From positions 310,001-374,000 of the forward strand of contig WTXD01000021.1 in assembly GCA_022496205.1 (NCBI GenBank): a DNA stretch of 64,000 nucleotides, in the 5' to 3' direction. Position numbers and translations under genes: made by a program. Positions within the stretch are counted from its first letter, which is position 1. The number at the start of each line of letters is the position of its first letter. The stretch comes from Gloeopeniophorella convolvens. Lineage: Eukaryota > Basidiomycota > Agaricomycetes > Russulales. A model generated the notes under the pieces. It made no database searches. It was not told where the DNA came from and was given only the letters and a program-made list of their open reading frames with translations. Shown piece by piece: positions 1-10,215 of this stretch.

Positions 1-650
1 AGGACGGTCGCGTGGGTGTCTGTGTCTGGTCAACTGGAAGACATCAAGGTCAGAGAAGACATGCAGATTGGACCCTATGTGACTAACATTCGTGACTCTT
101 GGGTGGAGGTGTCCGGGAGATCTTTGTCTTCTTTGTCTCACCCCGTCCACGCTGCTCTTCCGCAGGGCGTTTTGTTGCGGAAGGAGGGTAGTCGTCCGCT
201 GCCAGAAGCATGATATGAGAAGTATTCACTAATGACTGAAGGTTCTGCTCGTACGGGATACGGTATCCGGTAGCTTCCCGCCTACAACGATGGACGGACA
301 GCCCTCTTTCAGGATCTGTGCCGGTTAAAGGGTGCTGTGAACTCACTTCGGGCATGCGACCGTTTGATTGGGGACTCTGACGCATCACGAGACAGCAGTT
401 TGGTACGGGGAGCCAGAGGGGAGTCGTCTGGAGGAGTACGCAGCGCATCTTCGCTGTGGGGTTTCTTCTGGGGAGACTTGCGCGGGGATTGCGAATACCG
501 AGGTGGAGGCAAGACAACCTCAACGATGACCTTCTTCCGCTTGCGCGGAGACGCAACGGGCGTCGGCACTGACTCTGAGTCAGAGATGGTCTTCGCGCGC
601 TGCCTGCGCTTTGCAGCTTTCCTGCTGTAGGTGACTTGTGGTGCGCTCAT
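1..650 (-). CDS. 5' part of an unidentified nuclear-type protein, runs off left edge
   Basis: The minus strand opens with a Met at 650 (an in-frame upstream Met lies at 695). The first exon encodes a basic, Ser/Pro-rich segment with TYSRKAAKRRQR near the N-terminus and a PRKRKK cluster, both compatible with nuclear localisation. A plausible GTGAGT donor lies near position 345. Further low-complexity Lys/Arg-rich coding, including a KRPAEEQRG segment, is legible around 90-190 in another frame, so at least one or two introns follow before the window ends. The TYSRK motif near the start resembles the N-terminus of WAPL-type cohesin-release factors, but no WAPL domain is inside the window, so that identity is only a guess. 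It is transcribed divergently from BIR1, with about 190 bp between the likely starts. Confidence 0.4.
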
Positions 651-840
651 CGTCGAGGACAGCGTTGGAACTGAAACTGTTGCCGAGCGCCGCATCCGAA
701 GCCGGTGTTGCTAATGACCGTGACGCGTCCAGATTTGGCAGGTGTCACACTACGCGACGCGTCCTGTCACACCGAACCGCATTGTGACCAGCCACTCGCC
801 CTCGAGCCCGCGTCGCCTCACCCAGCGCGCACACTCACCC

Positions 841-3347
841 ATGGAAGCCTTCAACGACCGCCTTGACTCTTTTTCCAAACCCAAGCGCGTCAAGCAAGCG
901 ACGACGAAGCGCACAGTGGCCCTCAAGTGGCCCCACCCTGCCCACTTCGCCGCGACACCCGACACGCTCACCGAGGCGGGCTTCTTCTTCAACCCCTCCT
1001 GGGACGCCCGCGATAACGTCGAGTGCTTCTTCTGCGGGAAGTGTCTCGATGGATGGGAAGAGCAGGACGATCCGTTCCTGATTCACTGGGACAAGTGCGG
1101 GGACAAGTGCGCGTGGGCCACTGTGCGTTGCGGCCTGAGTGAGGATGTTGACCGCAAGGGAAAGTGAGTGATCGCGGACCTTCCCCCGAGCGGAGCTGAC
1201 GAATCGGATTTAGTTTTATGTTCAAGGCTGGCCGGCAGCCTAGCAGCAAGGCGATGGAGAAGGCACGCCTAGCGACATTTAGGACCACCGAATCGTGGCC
1301 GCATGACCAAGTCAAAGGACATGGTGCCAGTTCAACCAAGGCGAGTCGAACGCCCTGCTCGTTAAAACCGGACTCATCGTTTCCTTAGATGGCAAAGGCG
1401 GGCTTCGTCTATGCGCCACAAGTATCTGGAGATGATACTGGGACATGTTTATACTGCCTCACATCGCTCAGCGGCTGGGATGAAGATGACAACCCTTTGT
1501 GCGTCCCGACCCCTCATTGATACTGCATTGCTTTACCGACTCTACGTAGAGAAGAACACCACAAACGAGTCAAGAAGTCCAACCTCACATGTCCGTTCTT
1601 CCCCGAAGCGCCCGCTACGAAACCAAGATCAAGAACGACCTCCTCTCGGTCAACCGCCACCCGACCACGGTCCCGGGCTGGCTCGAGACAGCCGCAGATT
1701 GCAGTATCCGAGGTCTCTGATTCCGAGGACGATGCTGAGCCCGCACCCGTACCCGTACCCGCACCTCCTCGCCAACCAAAACGCAGTCGTACGACGTCGA
1801 CGATGTCAGTGACCAAGGGGGGCGACTCGTCCGACGCCCTCCGCCGCTCCACGCGCTCATCGCGCGCAAGGCCAACCCCAGAGATCGAAGACGAAGCGAG
1901 CGGGAGCGAGCTCGGCCGGTCTGCCCTCGGGCGCAGCTCGCGTAGCAAGTCGACCGCCAAAGGCAAGGGCAGAGGACCTATTGACGTCATCGAAGAGGCC
2001 GATGAAGACGAGACAATGCGTGCTGCTCCACCAGCGAAGCAGCGCGTGAAGGGGAAGGAGAACGTTGTTCTAGAAGCCAAGGCTGCCAAATCCGCGCGGA
2101 AGGCAAAGGCCAGTCGCGCGAACGACACGGACGACGAAGTTCCCAAGCCCAAGCGCGGGCGACCAAAGAAAGAGAAGGTCGTCGTGGAAGAAGAGGAGCC
2201 CTCGGCCTCCGACGACGAGAGCGACGTGCGGTCCACTAGGAAGGGACGCAAGCAAGCCGTTCGGCGGGTGTCGCCTTCAGAGGAGTCGGAAGAGGAGGTC
2301 AAGCCGAAGAAGGTTCCCAAGTCTACGAAGAAGGCCAAAGGCAAAGCGCCGGTCGAGGAGCCCGAGGACAGCCAGGCGGAGGATTCTGAGCCCCCAAGGC
2401 GCCCGATTAAGAAAGCTCCTTCGAAGGCCCCTGCCAAGTCCGGACCCAAGGCAAAGGCGGTCGTCGAGGAGAGCGACGAAGTATCTGACGACGCACTCGA
2501 GGCGCGCATTGTTGTCCAAAAACTGGCATCGCCGCCCCCACCCAAAGCGAACAAGGGGCGTCCCAAGGTTGTCGAGCCCTCGGACGCATCCGAGACTTCC
2601 CAGGCGAGCGAAGACGACAGAGATGAGACGACCGTCCCCCCACCTCCCCCCGTCGAGAACCCAACAAGGCCAGCGAAGCGGAGAAGCTCTTCGCCCAGCG
2701 ATGTCCCCGCATCGCGCCAAGTGCGGAGCCGGTCACAGACGGCGTCGGGCTCGAGCACGTCAAAGTCGTTGCAGCAACCCAGCAGGAAGATCAAGCCCGC
2801 CGCAGCATCTGATGGCGCGCGGCGGCCCCACGACGACGTGATGGATGTCGACGATTCTGACGCAGCTCCGGAACTCGCGCCCGCGCCCGCGCCCGTGCCC
2901 GTGCCCGCAACACCGCCGCGCCCCGCGAGCAACAAGAAGGCCGCACTCGCCAGCACGCTTCCGCCGGACCCGGAAAGCGACTCGGATGCAGGCGCAGACC
3001 TGCCCGCGCGCCCCCCGCGCTCGCCGATGCGCCCCGTCCCGCCGGCGCTTGCGCGCGACACGAGCCCCGCGACGCCGCCGCCGGCATCGTCGTCGCTGCT
3101 GTCGCTATCGTCCGCAACGTCGACGACGCGCGTGGACAACCACACGGACGCGGAGACGCTGATCGAGGCGGCCCCGCCGCCGCCGAGCGCACAGCTGGGT
3201 GAACAGGAGCGCGGGATGACGGTCGAGCAGTGGATCCGGCACGAGATTGAGGTGCAGTATGAGCGGCTGCGGCTGGACGGCGAGGCGAAGATCCGGCTGT
3301 TCAAGGAGCGGGCGGAGGAGGTTCGGAGGCAGATCGAGGCGCTGTGA
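841..3347 (+). CDS. BIR1: BIR-domain protein, survivin/Bir1 homologue (chromosomal passenger complex)
   Basis: Two BIR zinc modules are followed by a long disordered tail and a C-terminal helix, the architecture of fungal Bir1 (survivin). BIR1 carries TEAGFFFNPS, CFFCGKCLDGWEEQDDPF and a following His/Cys pair. BIR2 carries MAKAGFVYAP, CLYCLTSLSGWDEDDNP and EEHHKRVKKSNLTC. Introns lie at 1164-1213, 1341-1388 and 1499-1549. The second needs a GC-AG donor (AAG|GCGAGT) to keep the BIR fold intact. The last exon encodes several hundred Ser/Lys/Glu/Pro-rich residues with many SP/TP sites, then an amphipathic C-terminal helix (WIRHEIEVQYERL). By family knowledge the protein targets Aurora kinase with INCENP and borealin to centromeres. 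The start MEAFNDRLDSF matches survivin-type N-termini; an in-frame Met at 742 is an alternative. Confidence 0.9.
1341..1388 (+). other. GC-AG intron in BIR1
   Basis: This 48-nt intron starts AAG|GCGAGT and ends CCTTAG. Phase-0 splicing joins ...SSTK to MAKAGF, giving BIR2 the expected Trp-Pro to (M)A(E/K)AGF spacing. Nearby GT dinucleotides either break the frame or delete conserved spacing. Confidence 0.65.
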
Positions 3348-3734
3348 GTTGCATCAGCCGCAGCTTGGAGCATCATGCACTTGGCGGTTTCCTTCCTTTT
3401 TTTTTTGTTTTTGTTTCTTGTTGCTGTCCATGGACATCCGTTCTGTTATCGACGTTGTGCACTGTGTCTGCGATACGATTGCATGTTTATTTTTGTGCAG
3501 AGCACATGAGCGGTCCAAAGATAGCTGACGGAGTGAACATACATACGAGGATAAGTGACTTGGCGGAGTGACTGAGCGGAGTGACGTGAAGGTGTGAACT
3601 GTACATGCTCCAACCAGTCGTGCGCACGGCTGTACTTACCGTCGTCAACTCATTGGTCGGGTCTGGCCCCCGCCCTCGCTTCTTGTTTTCTATTCTCTCT
3701 CCTCCACCATCCCCTCCACCACCCACCACCCACC
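3348..3734. other. Intergenic region, BIR1 3' flank and promoter of the secreted protein gene
   Basis: The interval holds a T-rich stretch near 3397-3420, just past the BIR1 stop, and a C/T-rich tract (CTCTCCTCCACCATCCCCTC) immediately before the ATG at 3735. Such pyrimidine tracts are common at basidiomycete transcription starts. No coding signal was seen. Confidence 0.5.
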
Positions 3735-5303
3735 ATGCTTGCCCCCCTGCTCACCCTCGTCGCTCTTTTCGCTTCTCCCGCCGCTGTGCGCGCATCGCCC
3801 TGCGTCACTTTCGACATCACCTGGAACCTCCTCGCGTTCGGCCTCAACGGCAAGGACTGGAACGCTGGCACCCAAGACACGTGGGCGAGCGGTGAGCGTC
3901 TGTCTCCTGCTACTTCTTGGTGTTCGAGGGAGCTGAGACGTGCCCTCTGGGCGCTGTGATCTACAGGCACCGCGACAGACATTACTGCCTCGGGGCGCCC
4001 GTAAGTCGTTCCTCGGCAGTCGGCCGCCACCACCGTCTCAGTGATCGCTCACTGCCGGTGCTATAGACCATTTGATGGCGCAAACACGACCTGCTTCCTC
4101 TCGCAAGTGCGTACTGTTTCTTTCTTTAGGACCGTCTCATGGCGCTTACGGCGCTCACCTGCGGCGCCTATTAGTTCACAAACGCCATCTACGTCACCAA
4201 CGGTGACAAGTCCAACCCGTCGAATATCCACATCTACGACGCGACAGCCAAGTCGTGGACCACGCAGGCCGTGACGACAGGCGGGTTCGACCCCTCGTCG
4301 TTCAACGCCATCCTCGACCACGACACGAATGTCTTCTGTGCGGCGCCCCCCTATCCCCGTCTGCACGCGTGCCCGGCCGCTGACTGAGCTATCTCCGCAC
4401 GCCCGCAGATGCGTTGTCGCACGGCGAGCTGTGGCACCTCGATATGAGCCTGCTCAAGGCCGCGAACAGCACCCCGCTCGCGTGGGTCGATGTGGAGAAG
4501 GCGCCGTACCCGGACGGGTACCAGCCCGTGATGGCGCTCGCGCAGAACCACGTCTTCTTCCTCGACGTCCCTGACACGCCTGCTGGCAGCGCGGACATCT
4601 ACGTTATCCACTGTGCGTCGGCCGCGCGTGCATGCGTGGGAGGCGGAGTGGCGCTGACGTGATGCTGTTTCTATAGTTAACTACTTCCAGCCTGAAGCGC
4701 AGCCGTTCCCCGCTCCAAGTGGGACAATCCCGGCGACCCACGGACAGACCGCGTCGTTCTTCCAGGATCAGGGCGTACGTACCGCACCGCCTTCCCTGCG
4801 CCGCTTACGCGCCGTATTCACATGGCACAACACAGGTCCAGCTGGCGTTCGCGTTTGTTCCGGACGACGGCTCCGCCACCTACGTGCTGGACGTCACGCA
4901 GAACACGACGCAGGTGCTGGCCGGCCCGAGCACGAAGGACGCGGGCGCGACGTACTACGCGGGCATCACGTCGCTCGTGCAGCTCGACAGCAAGGGCGAG
5001 GTCTCGTTCCTGCCGTTCAACCCGAACAGCACGTCTGCGAACGCGAACGCGCAGTGGAGCAGCGTCGCCGCGCTCGCGAAGGCCGCGCCGCCGGCGAGTG
5101 GCACTTCGTCAGCAGCACCCAGCGGCTCGTCGAGCAGCGGCGCGCCGAAGCAGTCGGGTACGAGCGGTTCCGGCTCGGGCTCGGGCTCGGGCGCAGGCCA
5201 GGCGGGCACGACCCCGAACGGCGCTGCTGCCGTCGCGCCGGGCAGCCTCTTCGGGGGGCTGGTGGCTGGTGCTGTGCTGGCTTGGGCTGCTGTGCTGCTC
5301 TAG
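3735..5303 (+). CDS. Secreted, probably GPI-anchored protein of unknown function
   Basis: The N-terminus is a clear signal peptide (MLAPLLTLVALFASPAAVRA, cleavage expected before SPC). The first intron starts at about 3892, and several short introns of 50-90 nt follow (near 3892-3966, 4001-4066, 4107-4173, 4339-4408, 4614-4677 and 4775-4836). The spliced product reads as a mostly beta, propeller-like ectodomain with motifs such as FTNAIYVTNGD, IHIYDATAKSW and ALSHGELWHLDM. A Ser/Gly/Ala-rich linker with a GSGSGSGSG run follows, then a C-terminal hydrophobic segment (GLVAGAVLAWAAVLL). The tail is typical of a GPI-attachment signal, implying a plasma-membrane or wall location. Kelch-like repeats are only suggested by the spacing. 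No catalytic motif was recognised. Confidence 0.75.
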
Positions 5304-5830
5304 TCGGGCCTGGCTCTCGACTTCACGACCCGTAGCTTTCGTTTTACTTTTGCTTTTCTCTCTCTCGCTGCGTCTCTCTCCCGCCGGCTCGCTATGCGGT
5401 CGGGCGTTTTGTTGTCGGATGGATCTAGTGGGTGTGGCAGACAGAAGAAGAATGAAGTTGATCTCCAGATACATACTCGAAGTTGGATACATAGTACATC
5501 GCCCATTAGAATAGTCGACGGACGATTCATTCCTTTTTCGTTTTTTTTTTGAATGCGATCTTTTCTTTGCCCTCGGCGAGTGTGTCGATGTCGATGAGCC
5601 GGAGTCGGAGTGCGTCGGAGCATGATTAGAGGAGATGACGGCACGCGGACGGAGCCAGCGGGGCGGTGCCACGTGAGTCACTAGCCACAATCAACGAATA
5701 ATTGTCCGTTGATTATTCAAAGCCGCGCCCGCCTCCCTCTCCGCTCCCCCTCGCATCCCCCGCCCCCGCTCCCCCCACACACTTCTACCTCTCCCTCTTC
5801 CCTCTCCACACGCTGTCTCTCCACGCACCC
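5304..5830. other. Intergenic region with T-tract and CT-rich promoter
   Basis: A run of ten T at about 5541-5550 follows the previous gene. A strongly C/T-rich block (about 5725-5825) directly precedes the next ATG. No gene was seen. Confidence 0.4.
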
Positions 5831-6313
5831 ATGTCGACAACCCAATCACGCGCATCATCACAACCTCCCGAGGACTGGGACCGCTCTGAAACCGAAATCG
5901 ACCGCGCCCTCATCGGCTCGGCCCGCGTCGCGTTCCCCTCGCACGGCGCGGACGACACCATCATGCACGACGCGCCCCCCGGCGGGCGCAACGGCAAGCG
6001 CACGCTCAGCGAGCTCTTGAAGCTCCACGCGGAGGAGGGGACGGACGTGAACTTTACGCAGGAGGAGGCGGCGCGGCTCGAGGAGGTGCTCGGGCAGTGG
6101 GTACGTCCGTCCGCGCTGCGCAGCGCCCGATCGCCGTGCTCACTCCGGGTCGTGCTATCACAGATAAACTCTGGCCCGTCGCCATACGAGGGCGAGGACG
6201 ACTTTTTCGCGCGCGCGCACGACGATTCGGCCGTGCATTTGCGGCGCTCGCCCGCGCTCGACGCGACCGGCCGCCCGCGCGGACAGAGCGAGAGCATCTC
6301 GCTCAAGTCATAA
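5831..6313 (+). CDS. Small hypothetical protein
   Basis: This two-exon gene starts at MSTTQSRASSQPPEDW, directly after a CT-rich leader. The intron at 6101-6163 (GTACGT...CACAG, 63 nt) joins EEVLGQW to INSGPSPYEGEDDFF. The product is about 140 residues, acidic and polar. A likely helical segment (RTLSELLKLHAEEG, then FTQEEAARLEEVLGQW) is the only structured-looking part; the rest is Ser/Arg/Pro-rich. The intron length is a multiple of three, so the unspliced frame also stays open. An upstream in-frame Met at 5702 lies in the CT-rich leader and is less likely. No family was recognised. Confidence 0.6.
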   Translation: MSTTQSRASSQPPEDWDRSETEIDRALIGSARVAFPSHGADDTIMHDAPPGGRNGKRTLSELLKLHAEEGTDVNFTQEEAARLEEVLGQWVRPSALRSARSPCSLRVVLSQINSGPSPYEGEDDFFARAHDDSAVHLRRSPALDATGRPRGQSESISLKS

Positions 6314-7044
6314 CCCCCGCCCGCACATCTCTCTGTTCCGTTCCGCGCTGCCCTCGCCCGCTCCACTGCATACCCCCGTCTTTCCCGTTCCCCGTGCTGT
6401 GCTGGCACGCTTTGCTCACGACCCCGACACGACCTGTTACGACGCTCACGACCCGCGACGACCTCGCACCCACGCATTGCATGTCCCGCGTATCCCGTTC
6501 TTCTACTTGCATTTTCTAATTGTTGTTCACCCCTCTTCTCCTTTTCATGATTACTGTCTTCGTGCCCCCCTTTTGCGACACCACACCCTGGTTGCTCCTA
6601 TTTATCCTCTTTCGTCGGATTTACCTTCACGTCCTCATGCCCTTTTTTCTTCGCCGAGGCGAAGTATTTTGGAGGAACTCGGGCTTGCGCCTACATCACA
6701 TTATCACCGCCTCCCTCACGACCCCCATCGATGCACACGCACCCCACTGCCTCCAACTCACAGCTTGACCGTTGTACCTCAGCTCTGTTTGTTTTGCTGT
6801 CCATAGTTGCACGCAGATATGAAAACGTTGATTAAAAATGTCAGCTGGGGGGATACTACATATACAAGCACAACAGGAGTACATCGCAAACTAGGTATTG
6901 TGGGTATCGGCACGGGGGCAAGTATCAAGTGCCTAGGTATCCCCGCGGGATCCCTTGGCAGGGCGTGAATCGGATCGTGCGTCAAGTCAATAATCATAAG
7001 CCATCGTCGCCACCAACCCCAGCGCATTGCATTACCACGCGCGA
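6314..7044. other. Convergent intergenic region
   Basis: This 0.7-kb stretch lies between convergent stop codons (the gene ending at 6313 and the P450 ending at 7045). It is C/T-rich in its first half. No conserved coding signal or RNA gene was seen. Confidence 0.4.
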
Positions 7045-9095
7045 TCAGTCTTCGACGGGCTTGCAGAACGCGTGCAAGTGCTCGCCCACAAAGAGCGGCA
7101 CAAAATGCTCCTTGATCTTCAGACTCGCCGGCCTGCACGGCGCACTGCATCAGCACACGCACACCCACGCAACACACAGCGTGACACGCACCGCGCCTCG
7201 TCGAGCCGCAGCTCAAAGCGTCGAAAGACGTGCGCGATGCCCATCTGCAGCTCGCTGTACGCGAGGTTGATCCCGAAGCAGCTGCGCGGGCCCTTGGAGA
7301 ACACGCTCAGCGCCGCCTCGCACGCCCTGGCGTCCGCGCCGAGCCAGCGTTCCGGCAGGAACGCCTCGGGGCGCTCGTACATGAGCGGCGAGCGGTGCAC
7401 GAACACGAACGCCTGCCCGACGACCGTCTGCGCGGCGTCAAGAGTGAGTTGCGAGTGAGAGTGGGGCGAGGGGGGTGCTTACGCCGCCGGGGACGAACGC
7501 GCCCGAGATGACTGCGCCCTCGGGCGGCACGACGCGCGGGTGCGCGACGGCGCTCGGGAACATGCGCAGGCCCTCCTTCACCACGGCCGTCTGCGTGCAC
7601 CACCATCGTCAGCCCCACGCCGCACACACACGACACACACGCGCGACGCGGCGACGCACCAGGTACGGCAGCTTCTCGAGGACCTCGTACGGCGGCGGCG
7701 CGTCGAGCACGGGCCACGCGGCGCGCAGCTCGGCGACGAGCGCGGCGTGCACGGCGGGCGCGCGCAGGACGTGGTGCGCGGCGGTCGTGAGCGCGACGCC
7801 GGTCGAGTCCGCGCCGGCGCCGAGGAGGATGCCCGCCTCGTCGAGCAGGCTCTGGCGCGAGGGCAGCGCGCGCCCGCGGTTCGCGGCGGGCGAGAGCAGC
7901 GCGTGGTAGATGATCGGGTGCGGGGCGTGCGCGAGCTCGGCGGGGTCGCGCAGGATCGCGTCGATCTGCGCCGCGAGGAGCTGCGGGCGCGGGTTAGCGG
8001 TGGGGTGCGGGGGTGAGGGGCGCAGGGGGCGCAGGCGCACCTCGCGGAGGCGGAAGAGGGCGGCGAGGACGGGAGAGCCGGCGCGCTTGCCGAGCCAGGC
8101 GGGGAAGTGGCGCAGGAGGGCGACAAAGGTGGCGGAGTACTTGCCGATGGTGAGGACGGGGAGCATGCCCTCGAGGGCGACGACGATGTCGGCCTCAAAG
8201 GCGGGGGCGGCGGTGGCGTCGAGGGTCTTGGCGTAGCAGAAGAGCATGAGCACATCGGTCGCGAAGCAGCGGAAGCCGAGGTACAGGTTGCTCGACCGGC
8301 CTGCAAGGTTTGTGTCAGCTCAGCTAGAGTTTGGGGGCCAACAGCCCGGCGACGCGCCTGTTGCGTATTGCGCCGCGAGGGCGTCACAGAGCGCGTCGAT
8401 CTGGAGCGAGGGCGAAGTCAGCGGGGCCTGGCCGCGAAGCCGCGCGCGGGCGGAACAAGGTTAGGTTAGGCGCGCACCCGTTCCGCGACGAGGTACTGCA
8501 TCCGCAGGATCGACGTGCGCGAGAAGAGCGGGCTCAGCACGTCGCGCCGCTGCTTCGCGTCGTCGTAGCGCAGGAAGCACGCGGACGACTCGTCCATGTC
8601 GAACGCGCGGTACACCGCCCGGTCCTTGTCCCACTTGTTCTTCTGGTTGTAGATCTCGTTGTACGCGTGCGGGTTCGCAAAGTGCAGCTGCCGCCCGTGT
8701 GACGCTCGTCAGCCACGCGCCCCAAGCTACGGCCGTGAGCGCCAGGCACCACGCACCAGGTTGGGCTCGAGGCGGACGATGTCGCCTGCGTCGACGTCGC
8801 TCAGCGCTCAGCATCCGGCGTCGCGTCTGGCACCCGGCGCGCACGCACCGTACTGCGCGTGCAGCTCGTCGCGGATGTCGGACAGCGACACGCCGCGGAC
8901 GATCTCGCGGTACGCGAGCCAGAGCCGCGTCGCGGCGGCGAGCTTGGGGCCCGGAAAGTGCGCGAGCGGGTGAAAGTAGACGTTGTAGAGCGCGCGGGCG
9001 GCGGCCCACGTCAGGACGACCGCGAGCAGGACGTGCGGGGCGGGCACGGCGGCGGTGGCGCGGAAGAGGATGAGCTGCAGCGGGGCGGGCAGCAT
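7045..9095 (-). CDS. Cytochrome P450 monooxygenase
   Basis: A multi-exon gene encodes a microsomal P450. The N-terminus (Met at 9095) has a hydrophobic anchor (VLLAVVLTWAAARALY) followed by YFHPLAHFPGPKLAAATRLW. Visible landmarks are the I-helix oxygen-binding GAGADSTGVAL, the K-helix EGLR within VKEGLRMFP, PERW within EAFLPERWLG, and the heme loop FSKGPRSCFGINLAYSEL with its Cys ligand. The last exon ends with FVPLFVGEHLHAFCKPVED. Introns are roughly 50-90 nt. The proline-rich hinge and a NEIYNQKNKWDKD segment resemble fungal clan members related to trichodiene oxygenase or benzoate hydroxylase, but the substrate cannot be inferred. No other biosynthetic gene is adjacent, so a metabolite cluster is not supported. 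Exons are very GC-rich. Confidence 0.9.
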
Positions 9096-10215
9096 AATCG
9101 TAATCGGGGAGGGGCGGGGGTGCGATCGCACAGCGCGGGGGGCGCTCGCGCTATAAGCGCAGTGCAGCAGCGTCGCTTTATCACGCAGCACAGTGGCACC
9201 GGAGGCGCGGGGGGTGGGTCCTGCCCTGTGCCACGGGCGTGGTACCTTGATTTTTAATTTTCAGCAGCAGGTCGCGCGGCAGGTGATGCGTGATGATGTC
9301 TGCGTAGTAAGCTGCGCCTACAGCCCGGTGGGCGCGCAGGGTTCGCATTCGTTCGATTCGCAGGGGCAGATGTCACGTAAATAGCATTGGGGGGAGATTC
9401 GCGCGGCAAGTAGGCGAGGCTAGTGCGAGAAAGGACAAAGCGAGGGCTCACGCGCACGGGAGAGCGACGCGAGCCGCTCGGGATCGGAACGGCCGACTCG
9501 ATCTGTGTGTGGTGGCTCCGGGATCAGCGGCGCATCGGCGTGGCCAATCGCGGGGCGTCGCCTGCTAGCCCCATCGCAATTGGCGGGCAGGATGATATTG
9601 GAGCTGGCGTTGCAAGGCTTCGACCGCTTCTCCTTCGATGGATGGCCATTGGCCTCGGCAACCGCCACGTACGCGTCATCCCCCGCCAAGCCGCGATTAG
9701 GGCTTACGGCAGCCCCTGCTGATTCGGGCACAAGCACCACCGCACCACACGTCTCCGACCCCTTTTGCCACTCACACTGACACGCCCCTTCCCATCAGGC
9801 CCATTGAATGCCTTCTTCTCGTTACGCCACTGATCCTGTCGCACCCAATGTGATAGAAAGCATCACGGTATATAGAATCCCATAACGGGTCTGCAGAACC
9901 CCTCCTTACGATACATAAATAATGAATGCGTGACAGCCTGCCAGAAAAAAAAAAAAGTGTGATCAAGTGCTACCGTACTAGAACGCGGACGGCGAGCGGA
10001 CGCGAACATGTAATTAAACGAAGGTTCATTGAAAGAGAGCGAAAGTTCTGGCAACGATAATCGAGGAATCGAGATGAAAAGCCGACGACGCCCCCACGAA
10101 CTGCCGCGCGCGCGCAACGATCAGCCCAACGAAGCGAGTTCAACCGCCCCGCCCCGTTCCCGCACGGCCCAGTCAGCCCAGCGCGCCGACAATCAGCGCA
10201 GCCCAAGCACCAGCA
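9096..10215. other. Intergenic region between P450 and DUF3433 gene
   Basis: This 1.1-kb gap holds the P450 promoter (minus strand) and the 3' flank of the DUF3433 gene. An A-run lies near 9946-9957. No coding or RNA feature could be supported. Confidence 0.4.

Noticed and set aside
1514..3376. 620-codon antisense open frame opposite BIR1
   Set aside because: It mirrors the biased codons of the Ser/Glu/Lys-rich BIR1 exon. The product is a monotonous Ser/Ala/Gly string with no domain.
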